From CAYSRJ01 sp964525675 (lineage in GTDB: Bacteria; Spirochaetota; B62-G9; DRHN01), in the NCBI GenBank assembly GCA_964525675.1, contig CAZGJW010000005.1:1-48983 (forward strand): a stretch of 48,983 nucleotides of DNA. The letters run 5' to 3'. Both the position numbers and the translations under genes were made by a program. Below are positions 34,185 through 42,587 of the stretch, in pieces. Below the pieces are notes generated by a model. The model was not told the origin of the DNA. It did not search any database and saw only the letters and a program-made list of their open reading frames with translations. Position 1 is the first letter of the stretch; each line of letters begins with the position of its first letter.

Positions 34185-35399
34185 ATGGCGACAGTACTAA
34201 AAAAGGCTGACGTTGTTGTTATCGGCGGTGGAGCAGTGGGTACAGCAGCAGCATACCATCTTGCCTTAAGAGGAAAAAAAGTGGTGTTGTGTGAAATGCG
34301 GAATATTGCTGCGGGCGCTACCGGGCGATGTGGAGGTATGGTTGTCCACTGTTATGGACGGTTTCTAAATATTGATAAGACTGACTATAGACTTAAGTTT
34401 ACACGGGCAAATACTAAAATCATGAAGGAGTATCAAAAAAATTTTGAAATCGACTTTGAGTTTCGACAGGTCGGCTGTCTTGATATTGCTATCGATGAAA
34501 GTGAGTTTAATGATCTTAAAAGGCTTATCGAAATACAGAGGTCCCTGGGAGATGACGAAATCGAATTGCTGGACAGGAAAGAAACACTTGAAGTGATGCC
34601 TAATCTAAATCCGGAGGTAATATTCGGCTCAAGGTTACGGAAATCCGACGGCAATCTTAATCCTTTCTTGCTTGCACGGGCCCAGGCTCTCGAGGCACAA
34701 AAACTCGGGGCAGAAATCGTTACACATACGAAAATCGAAGAAATAGTTATAAAGAATAACGAAGTACAGGGAGTTAAGATTTCGGATGGGATCATTGAAT
34801 CTCCGTATGTAGTGAATGCAACGAATGGATGGGCATCACTCCTTACTGAGGACATAGAGGTTATTCCTGTTCGAGAGCTTGCTATGGTGACAGAGAGGCT
34901 GCCTGAATTGCCTCCACAACCCTTTGAAATGCTGTGCAACGGGGATTTTGCCTATGGCGCCACCCAGACCGTGAGCGGAAATTATAACCTAGGAGGCCCG
35001 GGGCCTGCAAGGCCGCCGGATTACAACTACTTTGATGAGACGATTTATGCAGATGAAGTACTAAGAGTGATGTCGTATATTTTTACAATTTTTCCGGGCC
35101 TAAGTGAAGTGTCAATTGTACGATCATGGGTGGGTACGATGGGTTTTACACCAGATGGAATGCCCTCGATAGGTCCTATGCCCGGGATAAAAGGCCTCTT
35201 TATTGTTGCAGGCTTTCCGGCAGGAATGTCGTGGGCAGCGATATCAGGCAAAATTGCTTCAGAATATATTTGTGATGGAAAGACCTCATTGCCGATTAAT
35301 CGTATGAATCCCGGGAGATTTACCGGTAAACCAAAAGTACAGTGGCCCCAGCCGTATGATCTGACTGTATGTCATGATTTTCTAACAAAAGGAGCTTAG
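34185..35399 (+). CDS. FAD-dependent amino acid/amine dehydrogenase, DAO family (beta-type subunit)
   Basis: A 404-residue flavoprotein of the D-amino-acid oxidase (DAO) family, like SoxB of sarcosine oxidase and HcnC. The dinucleotide fold is VVVIGGGAVGTAAAYHLALRG near residues 9-29. The conserved substrate-side end is VRSWVGTMGFTPDGMPSIGP, followed by GLFIVAGFPAGMSWAAISGK for the FAD. Such subunits oxidise N-methyl or secondary amino acids. Together with the next four genes it forms a multisubunit dehydrogenase that passes electrons to iron-sulfur carriers rather than oxygen. ATG 34185 follows GGAAGG; it ends 1 nt before the next gene. Confidence 0.88.
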   Translation: MATVLKKADVVVIGGGAVGTAAAYHLALRGKKVVLCEMRNIAAGATGRCGGMVVHCYGRFLNIDKTDYRLKFTRANTKIMKEYQKNFEIDFEFRQVGCLDIAIDESEFNDLKRLIEIQRSLGDDEIELLDRKETLEVMPNLNPEVIFGSRLRKSDGNLNPFLLARAQALEAQKLGAEIVTHTKIEEIVIKNNEVQGVKISDGIIESPYVVNATNGWASLLTEDIEVIPVRELAMVTERLPELPPQPFEMLCNGDFAYGATQTVSGNYNLGGPGPARPPDYNYFDETIYADEVLRVMSYIFTIFPGLSEVSIVRSWVGTMGFTPDGMPSIGPMPGIKGLFIVAGFPAGMSWAAISGKIASEYICDGKTSLPINRMNPGRFTGKPKVQWPQPYDLTVCHDFLTKGA

Positions 35400-35400
35400 A

Positions 35401-35727
35401 GTGAGAATAAAAGAGCATCCCATACTTGGGCCATTGCCTGTTGCAAAAGAGGTGATAATAATCGTCGATGGTAAAAAGATAAAGGCGTATGAAGGCGAGA
35501 TGATTTCTACAGCTATTGTAGCATCAGGGATTAAAACTTTTCGATATACATCTAAAAAAAAAGAGCCCAGGGGTATATTCTGTGCAATTGGGAGGTGCAC
35601 CGATTGTGTTATGGAAGTTAATGGGAGACCAAATGTGAGAACGTGTGTGACTCCTGTCGAAGATAATATGGTTATAAATACACAGGAAGGCCTTGGAATA
35701 TGGGAAAATTGGAGGGGCGGTGGATGA
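35401..35727 (+). CDS. 2Fe-2S subunit of the flavin dehydrogenase (HcnA-like)
   Basis: A 108-residue ferredoxin-fold protein of the Fer2_4 type. Cysteines C61, C66, C69 and C82 (CAIGRCTDC ... RTC) give the C-x4-C-x2-C-x12-C pattern for a plant-type [2Fe-2S] cluster. It matches the small subunit of HcnABC and the N-terminal part of sarcosine oxidase alpha. It starts with GTG 35401 one nt after the DAO stop, with AAAAGGAG before it, and overlaps the next gene by 4 nt (ATGA at 35724). The overlap indicates fixed stoichiometry. Confidence 0.88.
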   Translation: MRIKEHPILGPLPVAKEVIIIVDGKKIKAYEGEMISTAIVASGIKTFRYTSKKKEPRGIFCAIGRCTDCVMEVNGRPNVRTCVTPVEDNMVINTQEGLGIWENWRGGG

Positions 35728-36812
35728 AAACTGAACTTGCCATTATCGGAGCAGGGCCAGCTGGATTGTGTGCGGCTATTGAAGCTGCTAAAAATGGTGT
35801 GGATGTAACGCTCATCGATGAGAACAGAACTGCCGGCGGACAGCTTTTCAAGCAGATACACAGATTTTTCGGTTCGGAAGAACATCTTGCAGGAATTAGA
35901 GGGTTTGAAATCGGAAATATGATGCTGGAAGATACACAAAAGTATGGTGTGAAGGTGTTGCTTAATACAGTTGTATGGGGCATGTTTCCAGATTTAAAAC
36001 TGGGGCTGTCCAATGGAAATATGGTGAGTGTGATTGAAGCTCGAAGAATTATTGTATCAACCGGTGCATTGGAGAACTCACTCTCTTTTCCCGGATGGAC
36101 GTTGCCGAATATCATGGGGGCGGGAGCAGCACAGACAATGGTGAATGTGAACCGTGTATTACCAGGCAATAAAGTGCTTATCATCGGCTCAGGTAATGTC
36201 GGATTGATCGTTGCTTATCAATTATTACAGGCCGGTGCGGAGGTAATTGCAGTGGTAGAAGCACTTCCGGAAGTACGGGGATATCAGGTCCATGCTTCAA
36301 AAATTGTAAGGATGGGAATACCAATTATTACTAGCCATACAATTACAAGAGCAGAAGGGGATTCCTGTGTCAGGAAAGCTGAAATAGCCAGAATTGACGA
36401 TACGTTTAAGGTATTGAAGGGCAGTGAGATGATTCTGGATGTTGATCTTATCTGCATTGCAGTTGGCCTGAGACCGCTTGCCGAGCTTTGCTGGATGGCC
36501 GGTATGAAGTTTGATTATCTACCACAGCTGGGAGGATTTGTTCCATTGCACAATGAAAATATGCAGTCGTCTATTGAAGGCATTTATGTTGCTGGCGATG
36601 TAGCAGGCATTGAGGAGGCCTCATCTGCAATGGAGGAGGGAAAGCTTGCAGGTATAGCTGCTGGTATATCACTGGGAAAGATTGTAAAGAAGCAGGGAAT
36701 AGAAATTATTAATAAAGCGAAGGAAGGATTGAGAGCGCTGCGTCTGGGGCCGTATGGCGATTATCGCCAGGAATCGAAAGAAAAGATAGTTCATCATTAT
36801 TATGCTGCTTGA
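35724..36812 (+). CDS. FAD/NAD(P)-binding oxidoreductase (HcnB-like alpha subunit)
   Basis: A 362-residue flavoprotein. The FAD fold ELAIIGAGPAGLCAAIEAAK is at about residues 4-23, and AGGQLFKQIHRFFG follows. The second nucleotide fold LIIGSGNVGLIVAYQLLQAG lies near 154-173. The C-terminal FAD signature is GIYVAGDVAGIEEASSA. It matches HcnB and the central part of sarcosine oxidase alpha. The C-terminal BFD-type cluster domain often fused in this family is encoded separately here (37346). ATG 35724 overlaps the preceding stop; the in-frame ATG 35700 would overlap it more deeply. Confidence 0.88.
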   Translation: MKTELAIIGAGPAGLCAAIEAAKNGVDVTLIDENRTAGGQLFKQIHRFFGSEEHLAGIRGFEIGNMMLEDTQKYGVKVLLNTVVWGMFPDLKLGLSNGNMVSVIEARRIIVSTGALENSLSFPGWTLPNIMGAGAAQTMVNVNRVLPGNKVLIIGSGNVGLIVAYQLLQAGAEVIAVVEALPEVRGYQVHASKIVRMGIPIITSHTITRAEGDSCVRKAEIARIDDTFKVLKGSEMILDVDLICIAVGLRPLAELCWMAGMKFDYLPQLGGFVPLHNENMQSSIEGIYVAGDVAGIEEASSAMEEGKLAGIAAGISLGKIVKKQGIEIINKAKEGLRALRLGPYGDYRQESKEKIVHHYYAA

Positions 36813-36824
36813 AGGGGATTTTAG

Positions 36825-37349
36825 TTGGAATACAGAAGATCGCTTCTTGAGAAGACTAACGGAATTATCACACTTGAAAAAATTGAAAAGTACAATGGAT
36901 ATCCATCAGAGGAAAGATTCAGTAAAGGTCCGGTACCAATCATTGAATGTATTGAGGAAATACCGTGTAATCCTTGCGAAACGGTATGCGATAGACATTT
37001 GATCAAGGTGGGCAAACCAATCACAAACTATCCCAGACTAATTGATCCTGATGGGAAATGTACCGGATGTACAAAGTGTATTACCATTTGTCCTGGGCTC
37101 GCAATTTTTATCGTGGATAAAACCTATTCTGAAAATGAGGCTTCTATCGCATTACCGTATGAAGAGCTGCCGATTCCTGTACAAGGCGAAAAAATTGTCG
37201 GGATAGATAGAGCGGGAAATTCCGTGTGTAAGGGGTTTGTGCAAAAGGTACTGAGCAGGAAGAATTTTGATCGCACACATGTCGTAACTATTGTAATTCC
37301 AAAAGAGTTCGCCGATGACGTACGATACTTTAAAAGGATTGATGAATGA
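36825..37349 (+). CDS. 4Fe-4S ferredoxin-type subunit of the flavin dehydrogenase
   Basis: A 174-residue iron-sulfur protein. C79-x2-C82-x2-C85-x3-C89 (CTGCTKCITIC) binds a [4Fe-4S] cluster. A second group, C42, C48, C51 and C55, could bind another, although its first spacing is unusual. The C-terminal 80 residues, with VQGEKIVGIDRAGNSVCKGF, are probably a small beta domain. It likely links the flavoproteins to a low-potential electron acceptor. TTG 36825 is the best start, as GAAGGGG at 36810-36816 precedes it. It overlaps the next gene by 4 nt. Confidence 0.85.
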   Translation: MEYRRSLLEKTNGIITLEKIEKYNGYPSEERFSKGPVPIIECIEEIPCNPCETVCDRHLIKVGKPITNYPRLIDPDGKCTGCTKCITICPGLAIFIVDKTYSENEASIALPYEELPIPVQGEKIVGIDRAGNSVCKGFVQKVLSRKNFDRTHVVTIVIPKEFADDVRYFKRIDE

Positions 37350-37660
37350 AGATCGATGATGAACTGATGAAATATGATGACGATAGAATCATCTGCAGGT
37401 GTGAAGAAGTTACACTTGGAGAAATCAAAAAGGCTATACGAGAAGGGGCACGTGACCTGGATGCGGTAAAGAGAATGACGAGAGCAGGAATGGGGTTATG
37501 TCAAAATAAAACCTGTTACAACCTCATAGCAAATATAATTCATGCTGAAACGGGTATCCCTCTTTCAAGGCTTGCTCCTTTTACAGTAAGACCTCCGGTA
37601 CGGCCGATACCTGTAAAATGCTGGGGGAGAAGTAAAACACTCAAGAGAAATGAGAGATAG
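37346..37660 (+). CDS. BFD-like [2Fe-2S] subunit of the flavin dehydrogenase
   Basis: A 104-residue protein of the BFD-like Fer2_BFD family. C17, C19, C52 and C57 (ICRCEEV ... GLCQNKTC) form the C-x-C ... C-x4-C cluster site. In many HcnB-type proteins and sarcosine oxidase alpha this domain is the C-terminal part of the flavoprotein; here it is a free protein. ATG 37346 overlaps the previous stop by 4 nt. The proline-rich tail PFTVRPPVRPIPVK is typical of the family. Confidence 0.88.
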   Translation: MKIDDELMKYDDDRIICRCEEVTLGEIKKAIREGARDLDAVKRMTRAGMGLCQNKTCYNLIANIIHAETGIPLSRLAPFTVRPPVRPIPVKCWGRSKTLKRNER

Positions 37661-37661
37661 A

Positions 37662-38435
37662 ATGTTCAGTGATAAAATTGTTCTTGTTACCGGGAGCACG
37701 AGAGGAATTGGCAGGGGAATTGCGCTTGCTTTTGCCCGAGAAGGAGCATCAGTTGTGATAAATGGGACCAGGGAGAACCTCTGTCGGAAGGTGGCTGAAG
37801 AAATCATGAGTGCGGGCGGCAGAGCTTTTGAAGCTCCTGGAGATATATCCGATGCCTTAACTGTACATCAGATTTTTCAGAAGATCTTAGAGAAATTCGG
37901 AAAGATCGATATTCTCGTTAACAATGCCGGAATTATTTACGTTGTTGATTGTATCGATACAACCGATGAACAGTGGGACCGTACAATGGCAGTTAATTGC
38001 CGTGGTGTTTTTCTATGCTCACGCGAAGCTGCCGGATATATGATGATGAAGAAGTCGGGCAAGATTATCAATGTTTCTTCTCAGTTGGGTAAAACAGGTG
38101 AGGCGAGATACACACACTATTGTGCTTCGAAGTTTGCAGTTATCGGTTTTACACAGGCTCTTGCGAAAGAGCTTGCAATAAACGGGATAACTGTCAACGC
38201 TATCTGCCCGGGTATTGTGGATACTGATATGATGGATGAGGAGCTTAAAATACTTAAAAGGCTTACAGGCAAAGCTACAGAAGTATTGAGAAAGGATTTT
38301 TTAAAAATGATTCCTCTGGGGAGATATGAAGCTCCGGACGATGTTGCGGATCTTGTGCTCTTTCTTGCATCGGATAAAGCCTCGTATATTACGGGACAGG
38401 CAATAAATGTCACCGGAGGATTTGAAATGCACTAG
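37662..38435 (+). CDS. short-chain dehydrogenase/reductase (SDR)
   Basis: A 257-residue classical SDR, probably NAD(P)-dependent. The cofactor loop is VTGSTRGIGRGIA near residues 8-20, followed by ILVNNAG and the catalytic set: Ser in NVSSQLGK, Tyr and Lys in YCASK. The end YITGQAINVTGGFEMH is characteristic. It resembles 3-oxoacyl-ACP-reductase and sugar-dehydrogenase relatives. ATG 37662 was chosen over 37650 because GAGAGA spacing is better. It starts 1 nt after the previous stop and may oxidise or reduce a product of the dehydrogenase or glycyl radical enzyme. Confidence 0.88.
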   Translation: MFSDKIVLVTGSTRGIGRGIALAFAREGASVVINGTRENLCRKVAEEIMSAGGRAFEAPGDISDALTVHQIFQKILEKFGKIDILVNNAGIIYVVDCIDTTDEQWDRTMAVNCRGVFLCSREAAGYMMMKKSGKIINVSSQLGKTGEARYTHYCASKFAVIGFTQALAKELAINGITVNAICPGIVDTDMMDEELKILKRLTGKATEVLRKDFLKMIPLGRYEAPDDVADLVLFLASDKASYITGQAINVTGGFEMH

Positions 38436-38442
38436 TGCGGGA

Positions 38443-38460
38443 ACCGGAACCGGTTCGGGT
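38443..38460 (+). other. GC-rich palindrome before the glycyl radical enzyme gene
   Basis: ACCGGAACCGGTTCGGGT is symmetric except for one central-flanking G/G pair. It stands out in an AT-rich region, between the SDR stop and ATG 38487. It could be an operator or a small hairpin (GAACCG at 38441 with CGGTTC at 38451). Confidence 0.35.
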
Positions 38461-38486
38461 AAATTATTGTTATAGGGCTGCATTTT

Positions 38487-40928
38487 ATGAATATTCAGAC
38501 GTACCAGCTAGATTATGCATGCAACGTTACCGAACGAGTCAATACGCTCACGGATAGGGCTATTAAAACAAAGCCGTTTATATGTACCGAGCGGGCCCGC
38601 TGCATCACTGAATCGTATAGAAACAGTGAAGGGAAAGACCCTTTGATAAGAAAGGCTTTAGCGCTTAAGCACCTGCTTGAAAACATGTCAATCTATATCA
38701 ATGAAGACGAATTGATCGTTGGAAATAACTCATCCGGACCACGCGGTTCTGTTGTGGCGCCCGAATACAGTGCAAACTGGCTGAACAGGGAGCTGTTCGA
38801 TCCGTTAAAAGCCCCGGATAAGCGGCCGCAGGATACTCATATTATATTGGATGGAATGAAAGATTTTCTTTCAAAAGAGATTCTTCCTTACTGGCTGGGC
38901 AAAACCGTTGAGGATAGAGTTGTTGATATACTACCGGAGACAGTTATTGAGCACGGTGTTGCATCTCTTGGAGAGGTTAATACTACTCCGGTAGCTCCCG
39001 AGGTGTATTTAAGAAACGGTATCGGACATGTTATTGTGGACTATGAAAAGTTACTCACCTGTGGGTTCAACGGGATTTGCTTTCAGGCAGAAAAAATAGC
39101 AGATGAATTGGATCTTACAATTCCGGAGAATTTTCGAAAGAAAATATTTTTTACTTCAGTTATTATCGCTTATAAAGCAGTGCAAAAATGGATTGAGAGG
39201 TATGCAAACCTGGCGAAGGAAAAGGCAGAACATTGCAAAGATGAGAAGAGGGCAGAGGAATTAATAAGAATATCTAAAGATTGTATATTCATTTCACAGA
39301 ATCCACCGGAAACCTTCAGACAGGCGCTTCAGGCCTGGTTTTTTGCACAATTATTGCTTTTTGGTCTGGAACAGAACTGCACTGCAGTATCTCCCGGCCG
39401 ATTTGATCAATATATGTATCCGTTTTACAAAAATGATATTCAGAATAATATTCTCACGAAAGAGGAGGCTGTTGAATTAATAGAGTGCCTGTTTGTTAAG
39501 CTGTCGGAAATGAGCATACTATGGGATTTTGACTCCGCCTCATACTGGTCGGGATTTTCTATGACTTTATGTTTGATAGTGGGCGGAGTGGATGAAGACG
39601 GCAATGATGCGACAAATGAACTCTCATATTTGCTTATCGAGGCGGATAAGAATACCGGTCTGCTGCAGCCGGAATTAGCCGTAAGGGTGAACAACTGCTC
39701 TCCAAGAAGTATTCTGTTTGAAGCCATGAAGGAGGTGCGACTGGGAAGAGGAAAACCAAAATTTTTTATGGATAATGCTGCGATTTCTATGATCCGAAAT
39801 ACCGATATAAGCCTGAAAGAGGCCAGAAACTATGCAGTGGTGGGATGTGTCGAACTGACTCCTTCTGGCAACACAGCTGCATACACCGGTGCTGTTTTTA
39901 TTAATTTAGCAAAATGCCTGGAACTGGCATTGGATGATGGAAGATGTTTTATCAAGAACAAGTATATAGGTTTAAGAACAGGAATTCCAGATGATCTGAA
40001 GAATTATGATGATATCGTCTATGCCTTCAAGCAGCAGGTTTCGTATGCGGTAAAAAATGCAGTTATAGTAATGAATGCAATTCTAGAGTATCAGGCAAAG
40101 CTTTATCCCTGTCCCTTTACTTCTTCATTAATAAACGGCTGTATGGAAAAAGGCAGAGATTTTACAGAAGGAGGGGCACAGTACAACTTCGTCGGTATTA
40201 CGGGAGTGGGGCTTCCCAATGTAGCAAACTCGCTTGCTGCTGTAAAAAAGGTTGTATATGAAGAAAAAAAAATTGAATTAAAAGATCTTGTAACAATTTT
40301 ACAAGCTAATTTTGACCACAATGAGGAATTTCGGCTGGAGTTATGGAATAATATTCCAAAGTATGGGAATGATGATGATTATGTTGATGCCATTGCGCGT
40401 GAGGTGGGTCAGTTCTATTGTCAGGAAGTTGCGGGATTCAAGGGTCCTTTCGGAAATCGATTCAGGCCTGGCCTGTTCGCCGTTTCTATCAATGTACCTT
40501 TTGGGCTGGTGACAGGTGCAACTGCAGAAGGGAGAAAGTCTGGCCAGCCACTGGCGGACGGAGGAATTTCCCCTGCAGCAGGCTCAGAGAAACATGGAGT
40601 GTTGGGAGTTATAAAATCTGCTACTAAAATTGATAACGTGCTGGCAGGCAATGGTACGCTCCTGAATATACGACTTAGTCCCTCGGTTCTTGAGACAGAT
40701 GAGGATATAGCGAAAATAGTAGATCTTATACGGTCGTATCATGACCTGGGGGGCTATCATATTCAGTTTAATGTAATAGATAATGAAGTTTTAAGGAAGG
40801 CTCAAAAAGACCCGGAACGCTACAGGGGTTTAATGGTGAGAGTTGCAGGCTACAGTGCATATTTTGTTGAGCTAAATCCTGAAGTTCAGGAGGATATCAT
40901 TTCAAGAACCATTCATGGCGGAATCTGA
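38487..40928 (+). CDS. glycyl radical enzyme (GCVE-type lyase/dehydratase)
   Basis: An 813-residue glycyl radical enzyme of the pyruvate-formate-lyase superfamily. The thiyl Cys and general base are C454 and E456 in VVGCVELTPSG, and the radical glycine is G788 in RVAGYSAY. GCVE marks the eliminases and lyases (choline, glycerol, propanediol, hydroxyproline, isethionate), not pyruvate formate-lyase. SPGRFDQYMYPF at about 302-313 is conserved. The residues just before it (NCTAV) do not show the His-Ser pair I expect of glycerol dehydratase, judged by eye. The length is closest to hydroxyproline-dehydratase-like members. No microcompartment shell genes are nearby, so it is probably free in the cytosol. 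It is oxygen-sensitive and needs the activase encoded next, which it overlaps by 14 nt. Confidence 0.93.
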   Translation: MNIQTYQLDYACNVTERVNTLTDRAIKTKPFICTERARCITESYRNSEGKDPLIRKALALKHLLENMSIYINEDELIVGNNSSGPRGSVVAPEYSANWLNRELFDPLKAPDKRPQDTHIILDGMKDFLSKEILPYWLGKTVEDRVVDILPETVIEHGVASLGEVNTTPVAPEVYLRNGIGHVIVDYEKLLTCGFNGICFQAEKIADELDLTIPENFRKKIFFTSVIIAYKAVQKWIERYANLAKEKAEHCKDEKRAEELIRISKDCIFISQNPPETFRQALQAWFFAQLLLFGLEQNCTAVSPGRFDQYMYPFYKNDIQNNILTKEEAVELIECLFVKLSEMSILWDFDSASYWSGFSMTLCLIVGGVDEDGNDATNELSYLLIEADKNTGLLQPELAVRVNNCSPRSILFEAMKEVRLGRGKPKFFMDNAAISMIRNTDISLKEARNYAVVGCVELTPSGNTAAYTGAVFINLAKCLELALDDGRCFIKNKYIGLRTGIPDDLKNYDDIVYAFKQQVSYAVKNAVIVMNAILEYQAKLYPCPFTSSLINGCMEKGRDFTEGGAQYNFVGITGVGLPNVANSLAAVKKVVYEEKKIELKDLVTILQANFDHNEEFRLELWNNIPKYGNDDDYVDAIAREVGQFYCQEVAGFKGPFGNRFRPGLFAVSINVPFGLVTGATAEGRKSGQPLADGGISPAAGSEKHGVLGVIKSATKIDNVLAGNGTLLNIRLSPSVLETDEDIAKIVDLIRSYHDLGGYHIQFNVIDNEVLRKAQKDPERYRGLMVRVAGYSAYFVELNPEVQEDIISRTIHGGI

Positions 40929-41760
40929 TCAAAATAAAAAATACGGATTGATCTTTGATATACAGAGATTTTCGGTTCATGATGGCCCCGGGATAAGAAC
41001 GCTGGTGTTTTTTAAGGGATGCCCGCTTAGATGTCAATGGTGTTCAAATCCTGAGGGTCAGTTGATGGGACAACAGATATTGTACAACAGCAGGAGATGT
41101 ATTGCGTGTAACGGTTGTGTGGCCGTCTGTCATACCGGTGCTAGCAGCATGATAAACGGCACCATGGTGTACGATAGGAAGAAGTGCATTGTGTGTGGAA
41201 AATGCATTGAGATATGTCCTTCAGGAGCCAGAACTCTTTCAGGGAAATGGATTACTGTTGATGAGGTTATGGATGTCATTGAGAAAGATAGGGTTTTCTT
41301 CAGGCACTCCGGTGGCGGAGTTACTCTTGGAGGAGGAGAACCGACGTATCAACCTGAATTTGCCGCGGCATTACTTACAGAGTGCAGGAGGAACAATATA
41401 CATACGGCAATTGAGACATGCGGCTATGCAGACTGGAAAACCTTTTCCCTTTTACTTGAAAAGACAGACCTTGTGCTGTTTGATATAAAACACATTGATG
41501 ATTCTAAACAAAGGCAATATACAGGTGCCTCAAATAGAATAATCCTAGACAATCTTGATAAGCTGTTTAAATCGAATAAAAAGATCATTGTCCGTATCAC
41601 GCTGATTCCGCATTTTAACGATTCGAAAGAAGAGAAGGAGAAAATAGTTAATTTTGTAGGATCAAAAAGAAAGAACGTAGAAATAGAATATTTATATTAC
41701 CACAAATACGGTTTACATAAGTATGAGCTCCTGGGTGGAAGATATATCTATCGATATTAA
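40915..41760 (+). CDS. glycyl-radical enzyme activating enzyme (radical SAM)
   Basis: A 281-residue radical-SAM activase. C36-x3-C40-x2-C43 (GCPLRCQWCSNPE) binds the SAM cluster. Two extra [4Fe-4S] motifs follow: C62, C65, C68 and C72; and C91, C94, C97 and C101. LGGGEPTYQPEF is the SAM-binding GGE motif. The end YHKYGLHKYELLGG is conserved in this group. Two extra clusters are typical of activases for lyase-type glycyl radical enzymes. It should abstract hydrogen from G788 of the enzyme just upstream. The 14-nt overlap with that gene implies coupled translation. It is slightly shorter than usual, about 300. Confidence 0.95.
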   Translation: MAESDQNKKYGLIFDIQRFSVHDGPGIRTLVFFKGCPLRCQWCSNPEGQLMGQQILYNSRRCIACNGCVAVCHTGASSMINGTMVYDRKKCIVCGKCIEICPSGARTLSGKWITVDEVMDVIEKDRVFFRHSGGGVTLGGGEPTYQPEFAAALLTECRRNNIHTAIETCGYADWKTFSLLLEKTDLVLFDIKHIDDSKQRQYTGASNRIILDNLDKLFKSNKKIIVRITLIPHFNDSKEEKEKIVNFVGSKRKNVEIEYLYYHKYGLHKYELLGGRYIYRY

Positions 41761-41792
41761 ATCCGCTCAGGTTTAATTACGGGGAAAATCGT

Positions 41793-42434
41793 ATGGAGAA
41801 TATTCTTCAGGAAATAAAAGAAGCTGTGTTGAACTTCGATAGAAAAGCGGTTGCGGAGCTTGCCGAGAAAGGAATCAGTGTAAATATCGATCCTCTTAAA
41901 ATGTTTGATGTATTAAAGGAAGTGATCGGTACGATTGGAGAAGGTTTTTCAAAAGGGGAGCTTTTTTTACCACATCTGGTTGGCGCTGCTGATGCTGTTG
42001 AAGGCGGTATGCCAATTATTATGGAAGAAATCAGGAAAAGAGGAAAGAAGGTTGAGAGCCTGGGGGCTGTAGTCATCGGTACGGTTTTGGGTGATATTCA
42101 TAGCATAGGGAAAACAATGGTTGCAACGCTGCTTTCCGCAGAAGGATTTACAGTACACGATATTGGTATAAATGTTACTGCTTTGGAGTTTGTCAAGGCT
42201 GTTAAGGAAAATAATGCCCACATTCTTGCAATGTCTGCGCTTTTAACAACAACGGCGCCTGAACAGAGCAGAGTGATAGAGCTGTTGAAGCAGAAGGGTA
42301 TAAGAAGCAAGGTGAAGGTGATGGTTGGGGGAGGGGCGATAACGAATGAATTTGCAGATGAGATTGGGGCTGACGGGTACAGCGGTACGGCTACAGGGGC
42401 AGTAAAATTAGCAAGACGCTTAATTGCTAAATAG
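41793..42434 (+). CDS. corrinoid (B12-binding) methyltransferase protein, second copy
   Basis: A 213-residue MttC/MtbC-type corrinoid protein. The helical cap has GTIGEGFSKGELFLPHLVGAAD. The B12 domain has GTVLGDIHSIGKTMV, with D101-x-H103-x-x-G106. LSALLTTTAPEQ and VGGGAITNEFADEIGADGYS line the cofactor. It differs enough from the 30656 copy to be a distinct partner, probably for the MttB at 42588. GGGGAA precedes ATG 41793. It follows the activase by 32 nt. Confidence 0.93.
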   Translation: MENILQEIKEAVLNFDRKAVAELAEKGISVNIDPLKMFDVLKEVIGTIGEGFSKGELFLPHLVGAADAVEGGMPIIMEEIRKRGKKVESLGAVVIGTVLGDIHSIGKTMVATLLSAEGFTVHDIGINVTALEFVKAVKENNAHILAMSALLTTTAPEQSRVIELLKQKGIRSKVKVMVGGGAITNEFADEIGADGYSGTATGAVKLARRLIAK

Positions 42435-42587
42435 CCTGAAGCTCGGATGATATGTAGCAAATGGTTTGGTGACGCATCATTGTATTGTCTGAAGTAGGTT
42501 TATTGAAAAATTAAGATTTTTAAGATTTTGATGAAGAAATATGTGGGGGATACCTTTGATTAAAATGTTGCATAATTGGGTAGCAGC

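Noticed and set aside
38487..40928. Assignment of the glycyl radical enzyme as choline TMA-lyase or hydroxyproline dehydratase
   Set aside because: The GCVE and glycyl motifs show the class only; pocket residues could not be aligned with certainty, and no microcompartment genes are present to support choline.
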